The notes under the pieces: generated by a model
Databases searched by the model: none
Told to the model about the DNA's origin: nothing
Seen by the model: only the letters and a program-made list of their open reading frames with translations
NCBI GenBank assembly: GCA_018141785.1
Contig: CP073341.1
Location: 2,217,422 to 2,281,421, forward strand
Source of the DNA: Candidatus Paraprochloron terpiosi LD05
GTDB lineage: Bacteria; Cyanobacteriota; Cyanobacteriia; Cyanobacteriales; Prochloraceae
Reading direction: 5' to 3'
DNA length: 64,000 nt
Program-made: the position numbers and the translations under genes
Shown: one piece after another, positions 17,352 through 26,286 of the stretch
How positions within the stretch are numbered: position 1 is the first letter of the stretch
Layout: each line of letters opens with the position of its first letter

Positions 17352-17542
17352 GGGCGAGTCGTTAGAGGCTAAAGCCGCCTAGTAATAGGCAATAAGGCAC
17401 ATAAACCTCAGCAGTGTACTAGTAGCCCCTGGATAATCTAAGCTAAATACCGAAAGGAGCTGAAAACCAGATAACCTCCAAGAGGTACTGTACCTTGATA
17501 ACTAAATCCAGATTGCTGGTGAGAGGGGAGCCTCAAGTCCAG

Positions 17543-17568
17543 CCCCCGCCATTAATCAATGCCGGGGG
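17543..17568. repeat. Palindromic cassette, family 1 (copy in intron D)
   Basis: 26 nt, CCCCCGCCAT TAATCA ATGCCGGGGG, one C-C mismatch in an otherwise continuous stem. Identical to 17716-17741 and 54181-54206, and the exact reverse complement of 42708-42733. Confidence 0.9.
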
Positions 17569-17715
17569 GAAATCAGAATCTCTATCTGGCCACACCATGG
17601 CCGTCAATTCAAGCGGTCCACCGTTTTGCTAACGGAGGGTGAAGCCGGCAGCAGGGCGCAATCAGAGACTAAGGTCACATTGGCGCTAAGGAGGAGAGTA
17701 CAAGGTTAATGGAAG

Positions 17716-17741
17716 CCCCCGCCATTAATCAATGCCGGGGG
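17716..17741. repeat. Palindromic cassette, family 1 (second copy in intron D)
   Basis: Identical 26-nt palindrome, 173 bp downstream of the first copy in the same intron. Confidence 0.9.
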
Positions 17742-18001
17742 TGGTAAGTGAACCGCCGTAAAAAGTGTCTTATCTATAGGTGGGACCGAAGGACTCAGCA
17801 CGCAGTGACAAACAAGAAGAAATACCCGCTCGGTTTCATTTCTACACGAGCATCCCTGGGGTGTGGAAACGCAGGCAAATTGGTGGAACCTAAATACTCA
17901 ATCAATTCTGGATTTGGAACGACGAAAAACGTCGGTAACCACCTTGGGATGGTATCCAAGGAGGGAGATTAGCAAACTCTAACAAAAACGACGGATAGGA
18001 C

Positions 18002-18151
18002 GTGGGAACGAAACGAAAACTGGTAACAGCTGAAACGATTGCCCACAATGAGCGAGAACGAAAAGTACTTGAAAATGTGCGAATAAACCTTGTAACCCGA
18101 AAGGGTATTAAATACCGCATTCGATTGCATGACGAAGAAGGGAAGTACTAA
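18002..18151 (+). other. Small open frame inside intron D
   Basis: A GTG-started frame of 49 codons, basic (GTKRKLVTAETIAHNERERK, then a VRINLVTRKGIKYRIRL segment), at the position of domain IV. The ribosome site is poor. No family recognised; it may be a remnant of an intron-borne gene or chance. Confidence 0.25.
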
Positions 18152-18339
18152 GTAAAGGAAATGGGGGAAGACTGCGGAAATTACCTAACCCAGATGGAAC
18201 CAAAATTGGTGAGGAACGTAGTCAATGGCTAGAGTGATTAAACATCACGTGGGGCCAAAACTCATAGGAGCCGTGTGCGATGAAAGTTGCTTGCACGGTT
18301 TTGAATCGGGGCTGAGGTAGAGTCATCTACTTCTTCTAC

Positions 18340-19400
18340 CGTACCAGAACCCTGATAGTACTAATTATCGAGGCAATATTAACGCCTTCGGCACATTCAC
18401 CCCCGGGAGCTGGTATGTGGGGATCCAGGAACCTCAACTTTGATTGTCTCCAGTGGGAAAAGAAGGGGAATGATTTCTTCGGGGAGTTGACTTCCTTTAG
18501 GGGAGGAATTGCTTTCCGCTCTGGTGTTACTAAAGACTTGACTGTGGGAGCTGGCATTGTTTATGATCAGTCTGTCATTGGGTTGGGGGAATTGTTATAT
18601 CAACCGGATAAATTTCCTTTCTCATTATCGCAAAGCCGCAAAGACAGCGAAGGCTTGTATAACAGGCGGTTTAGCTGCACAAATTCCCCATTGGGTTCCT
18701 TTGCGCCTTAGCGCCTTGGCGCGAGTCATTGCAGGTTAATGCTGTTACCAATACTAAAACCCAAGATTGGAACTATCAGGTTAATTTTAGCTTCAAGCCA
18801 TCCTCTAATTTTAACTTAAATTTGTACTGCTAACACCACTCCCAAGCATTTCGGATCAATTGGCAACCTGTAAAAAGAATTAACTTCAAAGCTAGTGGGA
18901 ATAACCTGAATCATTCTTTAGCCTTTGGTACCACCATTTCCCGCAAACTTGGCAGTTTCACCAATTCTGTCAGTTTGGATTTAGATACAGATAATAACTT
19001 GCGTTGGCAGGTTCGATCCGGACTGGGAAACTTGCAATTTAACTATCAAGCAACAGAAAATGAGAGCCAGAAAACAATTAAACATGAACTTAGCTATCCA
19101 TAGGATAGTCATACTCTCATTTTAGGTTATCAAACTTTGGCTCATAGAGGTAAAGAAAATAATCTCACTCAGTTTAGTTGGCGCTATCGTTCCCCTGCTA
19201 AGTCTCAGGACGGACACCATCTTTTTAAGTTAAATTTTGGTTACGGGATAGGTTTTGCTGGGAATGGAGTGATTGTTTCGGCAACCACTGCTATTATACC
19301 AGGATTAAGATTGCGTGGGAGCTATGAAGATATTTCCCTCACTGCTAATACTGCTAATTTTAAATTTGACATCTCTTCTCGCATTGAGTTAGGTTCTTAA
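18340..19400 (+). pseudogene. Decayed beta-strand-rich surface protein, 3' part
   Basis: Several frames in succession encode alternating polar/hydrophobic strands: NINAFGTFTPGSWYVGIQ, then GGIAFRSGVTKDLTVGAG, then WNYQVNFSFKPSSNFNLNLY, then GNLQFNYQATENESQKT and finally an uninterrupted 87-codon end (TQFSWRYRSPAK...). This is typical of an outer-membrane beta-barrel. It is broken by frameshifts, stops (near 18830 and 19101) and an inserted CGCAAAG repeat at 18629-18726. The 5' part is absent; the sequence starts at the 3' edge of intron D. Confidence 0.65.
18629..18726. repeat. CGCAAAG-type inverted repeat inserted in pseudogene
   Basis: CGCAAAGCCGCAAAGACAGC on one side and CCTTTGCGCCTTAGCGCCTT on the other can pair. 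This is a common cyanobacterial spacer repeat and lies inside the decayed barrel gene, interrupting its frame. Confidence 0.6.
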
Positions 19401-19451
19401 ACCGCCGCATATAGCAGATAAACGCGGATTAAGAGGGATATTTTGATTCAG

Positions 19452-20738
19452 TTACTGCTGATATTGAATTCGATAAATGCGACCATTTGCTTCTTCAGTA
19501 AACAAAATGCTACCGTCAGTGAGAATTAATAAACCCACAGGACGACCCCAAGTACTGGGTATGGTAGGGTGATCGAGAAAACCAGTGAGAAAGTCTTGAT
19601 AATATCCCTTTGGTCTGCCATTTTCGTTAAAGGGGATGAAGACTATTTTATAACCAGTTCCACGGTTACGATTCCAGGAACCGCGAAAGGCAACAAATGC
19701 TCCATGATGATATGCTTCAGGAAAGGTATCACCGTCGTAAAATTTTAGTCCCAAAGCAGCAGAATGAGCTTGAAAGAGAACGTCAGGAGTCTGAGTACGA
19801 GCAGCAAGGAGCGGGTTTTTGCTCTTCCCATTAACCAGGTGGCGAGGATCCAGTAAATTGGGAGCCAGGTAAGTGTAAGGCCAACCGTAGAATTCCCCGG
19901 ACTGAATGCGAGTGAAATAGTCTGGTACTAAATCATCCCCCAAGCGATCTCTTTCATTGACAGTGACATATAATTCTTGGGTGGTGGGGTGAAAGTCCAT
20001 TCCCACCGGGTTGCGCAATCCAAAGGCAAAAGTTTCACTATTCTTCCCATCTAAATTCATCACTTGCACCGATGCTCTCGGTAATTCTTCCTCCTCTGCA
20101 TTGGTACGAGAACCGATAGAAACATATAATTTGTTCCCGTCTGGGGAAACAACAACATTGCGAGTCCAGTGTTGACGATAACCCCCACCAGGTAAGTCGG
20201 CAATTTTTTCTCCCTTACCCGTTAATTGTTGTTGTCCTGGAGTATAGTTGTACCTGCGGACGCTATTGTGATTGCCAAGGAAAAAGTAGCTTGAGGTAAA
20301 AGCCATGCCAAAGGGAATGTCCAAACCATTATCAGCATTAGCGAAGGTTTCCTTAACGTCTGCAACTCCGTCTCTATTGCTATCTTTAAGCAAGCGAATG
20401 CGGTTTTGACGGGTTTCCGTCACGAGAACGTCCCCGTCGGGAGTTAGAGCTAACCAACGAGGGCGATCTAAATTAGCAGCGAAGACATTTACCTGAAACC
20501 CAGGAGGAACTCGCAGGGTTGGGTTAGAGGGAATGGGTACTACCCGAGGGGGTTTAGACGCACTATTGGTAGCATAGGGTTTGGGTAAACCCTCCACCTC
20601 TATGGTAATAGGTTGAGAAGTTAATGGTTCAGTGAAGACAGCAGTAGACTTTTGTTCCGCTTCTACTTGATTTAAACTGCAACTAGTTGTGAAAGCCAAG
20701 AAGAGTAAAGTTATCGCTCTCTTCGGTTTGATTTTCAT
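19452..20738 (-). CDS. PQQ-type sugar (sorbosone) dehydrogenase-like protein
   Basis: A 428-aa exported beta-propeller. The N-terminus is a signal sequence (KRAITLLFLAFTTSCSLN; the Cys may be lipidated although the lipobox is weak). The body has the GDH-B/sorbosone dehydrogenase pattern: RPRWLALTPDGDVLVTETRQ, NRDGVADVKETF, GGYRQHWTRNVVVSPDG, FAFGLRNPVGMDFHP and the final GLLILTDGSILFTEEANGR. Known family members oxidise sugars with PQQ and Ca2+; many cyanobacterial homologues lack a proven cofactor. Start ATG at 20738. Confidence 0.85.
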   Translation of the reverse strand: MKIKPKRAITLLFLAFTTSCSLNQVEAEQKSTAVFTEPLTSQPITIEVEGLPKPYATNSASKPPRVVPIPSNPTLRVPPGFQVNVFAANLDRPRWLALTPDGDVLVTETRQNRIRLLKDSNRDGVADVKETFANADNGLDIPFGMAFTSSYFFLGNHNSVRRYNYTPGQQQLTGKGEKIADLPGGGYRQHWTRNVVVSPDGNKLYVSIGSRTNAEEEELPRASVQVMNLDGKNSETFAFGLRNPVGMDFHPTTQELYVTVNERDRLGDDLVPDYFTRIQSGEFYGWPYTYLAPNLLDPRHLVNGKSKNPLLAARTQTPDVLFQAHSAALGLKFYDGDTFPEAYHHGAFVAFRGSWNRNRGTGYKIVFIPFNENGRPKGYYQDFLTGFLDHPTIPSTWGRPVGLLILTDGSILFTEEANGRIYRIQYQQ

Positions 20739-20952
20739 AGCTTCTGATCCGTTAACAAATTATCAAGCTGTATATCTCTAATATTAATAATAGCATCAAC
20801 CAAATACTTAGAGTAAATCCCCGTAGGTGAGCATTGCCCACCAAAAGTAGTAAAAGCATATTTATTTTCTAAACCGTCTAGAATAAACTAGTAATAAAAC
20901 AAATTTTGTGCTAGAATGTTAATGGTAAATTTAAAAACTGAGATAAGCAAAC

Positions 20953-21369
20953 ATGAGTCAACCAGATACGGCAAAAGAATGGCTTGCTATTGCCCAAGAA
21001 CGAATTGCAGATGCAAAAGCTATCTACCACAACAGACCTACCTCCATTGGTTCTATTTATATGGCTGGCTACGCAATTGAGTGCAGTCTGAAAGCACTAC
21101 TACAAAAGCGCTCAATTCGTTATCCCCGAAGTGGCAGAGAAGGGCATAACCTGCGCAGATTGTGGGACGCATCTAAATTGCGGGTTGCCGATCTTCAGGA
21201 TCCCAACGGCACCAAAACATTTTTTTTGGATCAATGGAGCACGGATTTGCGTTACGAGAGTTCTTTTCCTTATAACTTAGGCTTAAAAGTAGAAGATTTG
21301 CTTGAAGGAGCAAAAAAATTGGTAGGATTGATAAAGAGACAAATTCGTCGCCAAACTAAGGATATCTAG
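20953..21369 (+). CDS. HEPN-domain protein
   Basis: A 138-aa helical protein of the HEPN fold: AKEWLAIAQERIADAKAIY, then the diagnostic YMAGYAIECSLKALL helix, and an R-x(5)-H element (RSGREGH) that matches the R-x(4-6)-H RNase motif of active HEPN toxins. It ends TAG immediately before the ATG of the next gene with no spacer, so translation is almost certainly coupled. HEPN proteins are common effectors in toxin-antitoxin and phage-defence loci. The 20739-20952 upstream gap is AT-rich with no other gene and probably holds the shared promoter. Confidence 0.85.
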   Translation: MSQPDTAKEWLAIAQERIADAKAIYHNRPTSIGSIYMAGYAIECSLKALLQKRSIRYPRSGREGHNLRRLWDASKLRVADLQDPNGTKTFFLDQWSTDLRYESSFPYNLGLKVEDLLEGAKKLVGLIKRQIRRQTKDI

Positions 21370-23991
21370 ATGAATAGAGAGCAAATCAAAGAACATATTA
21401 TCAAGAATATGGCTAATGCCAACCTGGAAATTGAGGATTTACGAGTTCAACCAGATCCTTATCTAGGCTGGAATATTGTGGTAGTGTCATCAGGATTCGC
21501 TGACATGTCCTATTGGGAACGAAAGCCGATAGCTCTAGCAGGACTCGAAGAATTAGCCCTTGAGTGGCTAGAGCTGCTCACTCCTGCCGAACTGGAATGG
21601 GCTGGAACTCTTCCTCTAGATTCAGACTTGGAAGACATTCCTATGTGGCCTGAAGCATTAGCTCGCGGGAAACAGATTCCCGAGCATGTTCTTTTCCCTT
21701 CCGATCTAGATGAAGATTTAGACCGTCCTATTGTGGCAACTTTTTATTCTTTGCGAGGAGGGGTAGGTCGCTCCACCGCATTAGCCTATGCAGCGCGGAT
21801 TCTCGCCAGTAGAGGACGCACCGTGCTTTGTGTAGACATGGATTTAGAAGCCCCGGGGTTGACAGCCCTTTTCGGGAAAGAAAAGGAGATTAGAGAAGAC
21901 CAAGGATTATTATCTATCCTGCTCACTCTGGACCAAGGAGAGCGTCCTGATATCCAAAATCATATCCTGCGCATTTCTGAAACCGATGAACTCTATTGTT
22001 TGCCTGCTGGAAAACCCAATGCCAATTACGCACGGCTGCTTAATTTTATGGATCCAGCAGCTTGGTATCGGGAGGAAAGAAATCCCCTGCGAGATTTGAT
22101 GGAAATACTGGGCCACCAGTTATCTTTTAAACCAGATGTAATTCTGTTGGACGCTCGCACTGGTATTACTCCCTTAAACGGACCGTTACTTTTTGACTTA
22201 GCTGACTTGGCCATTATCGTCTTCTTCCCTCATCCCCAAACCCAGATAGGTACTGAAGCATTGGTTCGGGCAATGCTGGCAGCCCATACCAACCGTCCAG
22301 AACAAGGGCTGACTCCCGAACCACGGTTCTTGGTTTCTCCCATTCCTGCAAGTAAAGCACCAGAAGTAGTTCAACGATACCAGCACAGAGCCATAGAATG
22401 GATTAGCCATTGGCTTTCGGATCTCGATGGTAAGCGTTCTGAAGGGAACAAAATTGAGTCAGGGGAGATTACCCACTTCGTTCCTTATAGAGAGGCGATC
22501 GCTACTTCCGATGGAATTTTGTTTGACAGGGAAACCTGGCGGGATTTTGAGAAAGTGGCAGAATGGGTGGAACTTTTCCTACCTACCAAGAGCGAAGAGC
22601 GTCTCCAGCAAGTCAGTTTATCTGATTCAAAGACCAAGGTTCTAGATGAGTTGCAATTTTCAGGTGGTACCGCTGAGAATCAAGAGAATTTTCCCCACAC
22701 CTTTGTTAAAACAGAATTAGTGAATAGAGCACTCCAACCAGAAACACCCTTAGTTTTGGGTCGCAAAGGAACGGGAAAAACTGCCATCTTTCGCCACATT
22801 ATGGAAGATACCCAGAGAACCTCCCTAGTGGTTATGTCTCCCAGTCAGCTGAAGAGAGAAAATTTTTGGGTCATCTCCTCTGATGGATTTAAATCTATTG
22901 AAGAAGGTTTGACAGCTAATAACATTACCTGGCGACAGTTTTGGACTATCCAGACCTGTATTAGCTGCTACTTGTCGCCCCTATTTGAAGAAGAAATCTT
23001 GCCGGAAGAAACATTAGCAAGTTGTTTACAAGACGAACTAACAAGTGAATTCAAAGTAGTTCGATGCATTAAGAAGATGCTAGAAACTCCCGAGCTGGGA
23101 CTTTTAGCCAGAGATTGGTTTACCCGCCTCGATAGCGCTGCACAATCCAATGCAATTCTGCTTTTCGATGGTCTTGACACTGGTTTTGGCAGTACAGAAA
23201 TTGACCGTCAAAGACGGACTAAAGCCATTGAGGGATTGCTGTCCTTTATCTTAGATCTGGGGGACAATCTCCAAAACCTCAGATTTAAAGTGCTTTTAAG
23301 AGAGGATATTTGGCGTAAGCTCCGCTTTGAGAATAAAAGCCACTTTTTTGGTCGCTCTGTTACTTTGAGTTGGCTCGATAAAGCTGACTTTTTTAAAGTA
23401 GCTATCAAACAAGCACTACAGTCTTCCACTTTTCAACAACTGGTTAGCACTTCAATTAATGAGAAGAATTTCTTGGCAAATTACGATTATTGGTCGGAAT
23501 CTCAGGTATTCCAGGTGTGGAATTTGTTGGTAGGAGAGCGCATGAGAGGAGGAAAATCAGCTTTTACCCGCAACTGGGTGTGGAATCGTTTAGCTGACGG
23601 AAGTTCTAACCGCAATCCTCGCGCTCTGCTGCAACTTTTTGCCGCTGCTACTAATTGGGAAATCAGGGAACAATCCAAGACTCCCTATTGGAAGACAGTA
23701 ATTCGACCCCGTGGGTTAAGTTCTTCCCTAGAGAAAGTATCCACAGAAGCATTCGATGCACTTGTTAAGGAGGAGTTTCCCGAGCTTCAAGACCTAATTA
23801 AGCAACTGCAAGCATTGGGGCGATCGCCTTTTGAAGCTAGTAAACTGTCTCAATTAGAAGAGGAAGTCAGTCTAGCGCGAGAAGTGGGTCTTCTTTCCGT
23901 CTACGAAGGAACTGAAGACAATGTTAAGCGATACAAAGTTCCCGATCTTTACCTCTCAGGTATTGGCATGACTCGCAAAGGACAAGCATAA
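21370..23991 (+). CDS. Large two-P-loop ATPase with KGGVGR-variant ParA/MinD-like domain
   Basis: An 873-aa protein. Residues 1-120 have no recognised fold. Residues 121 to about 400 are ParA/MinD-like: the deviant Walker A reads RGGVGRST (129-136) in which both usual lysines are arginine, followed by the VLCVDMDLEAPGL switch. A second, classical P-loop GRKGTGKT lies near residue 465 with Walker B AILLFDGLDTG near 595. The C-terminal 250 residues are helical. This matches the 'KGGVGR-motif variant AAA ATPase' group. It directly abuts the HEPN gene, suggesting a sensor/regulator ATPase controlling an RNase effector; that role is inference. Confidence 0.88.
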   Translation: MNREQIKEHIIKNMANANLEIEDLRVQPDPYLGWNIVVVSSGFADMSYWERKPIALAGLEELALEWLELLTPAELEWAGTLPLDSDLEDIPMWPEALARGKQIPEHVLFPSDLDEDLDRPIVATFYSLRGGVGRSTALAYAARILASRGRTVLCVDMDLEAPGLTALFGKEKEIREDQGLLSILLTLDQGERPDIQNHILRISETDELYCLPAGKPNANYARLLNFMDPAAWYREERNPLRDLMEILGHQLSFKPDVILLDARTGITPLNGPLLFDLADLAIIVFFPHPQTQIGTEALVRAMLAAHTNRPEQGLTPEPRFLVSPIPASKAPEVVQRYQHRAIEWISHWLSDLDGKRSEGNKIESGEITHFVPYREAIATSDGILFDRETWRDFEKVAEWVELFLPTKSEERLQQVSLSDSKTKVLDELQFSGGTAENQENFPHTFVKTELVNRALQPETPLVLGRKGTGKTAIFRHIMEDTQRTSLVVMSPSQLKRENFWVISSDGFKSIEEGLTANNITWRQFWTIQTCISCYLSPLFEEEILPEETLASCLQDELTSEFKVVRCIKKMLETPELGLLARDWFTRLDSAAQSNAILLFDGLDTGFGSTEIDRQRRTKAIEGLLSFILDLGDNLQNLRFKVLLREDIWRKLRFENKSHFFGRSVTLSWLDKADFFKVAIKQALQSSTFQQLVSTSINEKNFLANYDYWSESQVFQVWNLLVGERMRGGKSAFTRNWVWNRLADGSSNRNPRALLQLFAAATNWEIREQSKTPYWKTVIRPRGLSSSLEKVSTEAFDALVKEEFPELQDLIKQLQALGRSPFEASKLSQLEEEVSLAREVGLLSVYEGTEDNVKRYKVPDLYLSGIGMTRKGQA

Positions 23992-24065
23992 GCATACACA
24001 ATATATAACCTAACCTAGTGATTCATACTAAGTTGCGCTCATTTAGAGAATTTAGAAATTACTCT

Positions 24066-24112
24066 ATATGGCGCACCGCATAGCGGAACCTGAATTGCGG
24101 GCTACCTTATAA
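24066..24112. repeat. GGCGCACCGC repeat
   Basis: TATGGCGCACCGCATAGCGG followed by AACCTGAATTGCGGGC is related to the palindromic unit in 1655-1695. The remaining 23992-24201 spacer shows nothing else. Confidence 0.5.
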
Positions 24113-24201
24113 AATCCCTGGTTTGGTTTAAATTTCCCCACACCCCCGCACGGTTACTCAACTTTTTCCACTGGATAAGCCTTAAATTAAGTCTATTATT
24201 C

Positions 24202-25353
24202 TTACTCCTCACTTTCCGTCTCATTCTCTTCTACTGCCTCTAATTCTTCTTCAAACTGAGAACCTATAGTCAATGCCGACCTTTCCATTTCCAGCTCAGA
24301 GGAAGCCTCCAAATCTTCCTCCTTCAACGTAAATAATTCTTCTAATTCCAGACTATTAGACTGAGAGGTTATTTCTAAATCTTCTAATTCTAGAGTCATG
24401 GCACTCTCGAACTCTTCCCCCTCAAACTGATTAGATTTTTCAGAAGACTGCTTTAATTCCTTAATTTCAGTTGGAGAAGATTTTTCCAATTGTTCCCATG
24501 CTTTCTCAAATTGTTCCAGAAACTCAGGTTGGACTTCATTACTTGGTTCTAATTCTGGAATTGTACCCTGCTGGGATTGTTCCAGAGACTGAAGTTCGGA
24601 GGTATCCTGCTGTTTTAAACCTTCTATTTCAGATTGGTGAGCGGAGATTAATTCCTGGATTTGAGTTTGATAAGATTGCTCTAATGCTATAACTTTACCC
24701 TGCTGGGATTGTTCCAGAGACTGAAGTTCGGAGGTATGCTGCTGTTTTAACTCTTCTATTTCCGATTGATGAGCCGAGATTAATTCCTGGATTTGAGTTT
24801 GATAAGATTGCTCTAATGCTGTAATTTTACCCTGCTGGGATTGTTCCAAAGACTGAAGTTCGGAAGTATGTTGTTGTTTTAAGCCTTCTATTTCAGATTG
24901 GTGAACGGAAATTAATTCCTGGATTTGAGTTTGATAAGATTGCTCTAATGCTTGAACTTTACCCTGCTGGGATTGTTCCAAAGACTGAAGTTCGGAAGTA
25001 TGTTGTTGTTTTAAGCCTTCTATTTCAGATTGGTGAACGGAGATTAATTCCTGAATTTGCGCTTCATGAGATGCTTCTAAGTCGCGATTACGTTCCTCTA
25101 TTTCTGCTAATTGAGAGCGATGAGATGCTTGGATTTGCTCCGTTTGCTCACCTAACTGCTGCTGATAATCTGCTTGTAAGGAAGTGATAGTTTCTTGCAG
25201 TCTCGACTCGTGGTTTTCTTCTGCTGCTGTCAGCTGTTTATTTAATTCTTGCGAATGTTGCTGCTCTATTTTTTTCAGCTTTTGCTTCTCCATCACATAT
25301 GATATCAACATACCTACAACAAAAGCAATAAGACCTATTCCTATATAAAACAC
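24202..25353 (-). CDS. Membrane-anchored long coiled-coil protein with 44-residue repeats
   Basis: A 383-aa protein: one N-terminal transmembrane helix (FYIGIGLIAFVVGMLISYV), then a Gln/Glu-rich coiled coil, including four 44-residue (132-bp) tandem repeats built around IQELISVHQSEIEGLKQQ and SELQSLEQSQQGK, then an acidic C-terminus (LEDLEITS..., EELEAVEENETESEE). Probably a cytoplasmic rod anchored to the plasma or thylakoid membrane; function unknown. The repeats are nearly identical in DNA, so copy number may vary between strains. Confidence 0.8.
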   Translation of the reverse strand: MFYIGIGLIAFVVGMLISYVMEKQKLKKIEQQHSQELNKQLTAAEENHESRLQETITSLQADYQQQLGEQTEQIQASHRSQLAEIEERNRDLEASHEAQIQELISVHQSEIEGLKQQHTSELQSLEQSQQGKVQALEQSYQTQIQELISVHQSEIEGLKQQHTSELQSLEQSQQGKITALEQSYQTQIQELISAHQSEIEELKQQHTSELQSLEQSQQGKVIALEQSYQTQIQELISAHQSEIEGLKQQDTSELQSLEQSQQGTIPELEPSNEVQPEFLEQFEKAWEQLEKSSPTEIKELKQSSEKSNQFEGEEFESAMTLELEDLEITSQSNSLELEELFTLKEEDLEASSELEMERSALTIGSQFEEELEAVEENETESEE

Positions 25354-25450
25354 AATGACCTCCTAAGGTTATATCAAATTTCTCTTAATTTACAAATTTT
25401 ATTATTGATAAATAAATATAGCATAATTTTTAGAGAATTGTTAATTGATA

Positions 25451-26269
25451 TTACTCCCCATTCAAAGCTGCTATCATTGCCCGCTGACTTGCCTTTTGAT
25501 ATACTGCTTCCAAATATTGTCTCACTACCCGAGCGTCCGCAGCAGCTAGGGGAATATTACCAAGAACATCAAAAACAGTTTTGCCATCTTGGGGTGGTAC
25601 GATCTCCACCAGAGAAGATGACATAGACTCTTCGTAGCGCCAAAACCTCTCTAGTTCGAGAGTCTTGGAACTGCTTTCCAGTCCTGAATTAGGGGTATTA
25701 CCTTCAACGGGAGCCGCTTTTTTATCTTGCTCTTCCATTCCGGAATGGCGTAATTGGCGCAGTTGTTCGAGGATTTGTGCTTTAGTGCGTCCCCGTAACT
25801 GGAACAAAACGAAAGGCTCTTCCCTAAAGCGCTCGGCGAGTTGATAGTAAACAGCACCGATATGCTTGCAGGGATTAGCTCCGTCGGGACAAGTACAGCG
25901 AGAATTAATTTCCTGCAAAGTAAAAGGGAACAGACTCACACCATTAGCAGTAAATACCTCTTCAATATTTTGGGGCATTTCCCCCCCTAACAATTGAGCC
26001 GAAAAAACTGCCTTATTCGACATTGTTTCCACTATGTATTCCCAGTCTTCATCGCTAAAAGGCTCCAGAGAGAGAGAAACTTGATAGGGTTCCCGACCGC
26101 TTCCCTGTACTTTAGCCAATACTTGGGCGCCTTTAAATTCGATTCTGAGGACATTTCCCTCCCTAGCGTAGATACGTGCTCTTTCTAAGCGTTTCTTAAA
26201 GCGGTAGGAATCTAGCAACTCCAGCCAACGCTCTACCCACCATTCCTGACTTACTTGATAATTAGTCAT
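25451..26269 (-). CDS. SWIM zinc-finger protein
   Basis: A 272-aa protein with the SWIM signature CTCPDGANPCKH (CxC...CxH) in the middle, preceded by VSLSLEPFSDEDWEYIVE and followed by IGAVYYQLAERFREEPFVLF. In bacteria these proteins are usually encoded beside SWI2/SNF2 helicases and are thought to bind DNA; no helicase is adjacent here. The gene lies 17 bp after the carboxypeptidase gene on the same strand. Start ATG at 26269. Confidence 0.9.
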   Translation of the reverse strand: MTNYQVSQEWWVERWLELLDSYRFKKRLERARIYAREGNVLRIEFKGAQVLAKVQGSGREPYQVSLSLEPFSDEDWEYIVETMSNKAVFSAQLLGGEMPQNIEEVFTANGVSLFPFTLQEINSRCTCPDGANPCKHIGAVYYQLAERFREEPFVLFQLRGRTKAQILEQLRQLRHSGMEEQDKKAAPVEGNTPNSGLESSSKTLELERFWRYEESMSSSLVEIVPPQDGKTVFDVLGNIPLAAADARVVRQYLEAVYQKASQRAMIAALNGE

Positions 26270-26286
26270 AGTTGCCTATCTTTCCC

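Larger units (their letters stand above)
17352..18339 (+). mobile_element. Group II intron D, about 1 kb, maturase-less
   Basis: The 5' end GGGCGAGTCGTT aligns to GTGCGGCTCGTT of the other introns, and shared blocks follow (GATAATCTAAGC...ACCGAAAGGAGCTGAAAAC). Domain V is clear at 18268-18301 (GAGCCGTGTGCGATGAAAGT, closing with TTGCACGGTTT), and a domain VI hairpin ends at TCTTCTAC near 18339. No reverse transcriptase is present in domain IV. Two palindromic cassettes lie inside (17543-17568, 17716-17741). The flanking exons belong to unrelated genes. Boundaries are accurate to a few bases. Confidence 0.75.

Noticed and set aside
24552..25060. 132-bp periodic repeats suggesting a CRISPR or satellite array
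   Set aside because: They encode coiled-coil units in one open frame.
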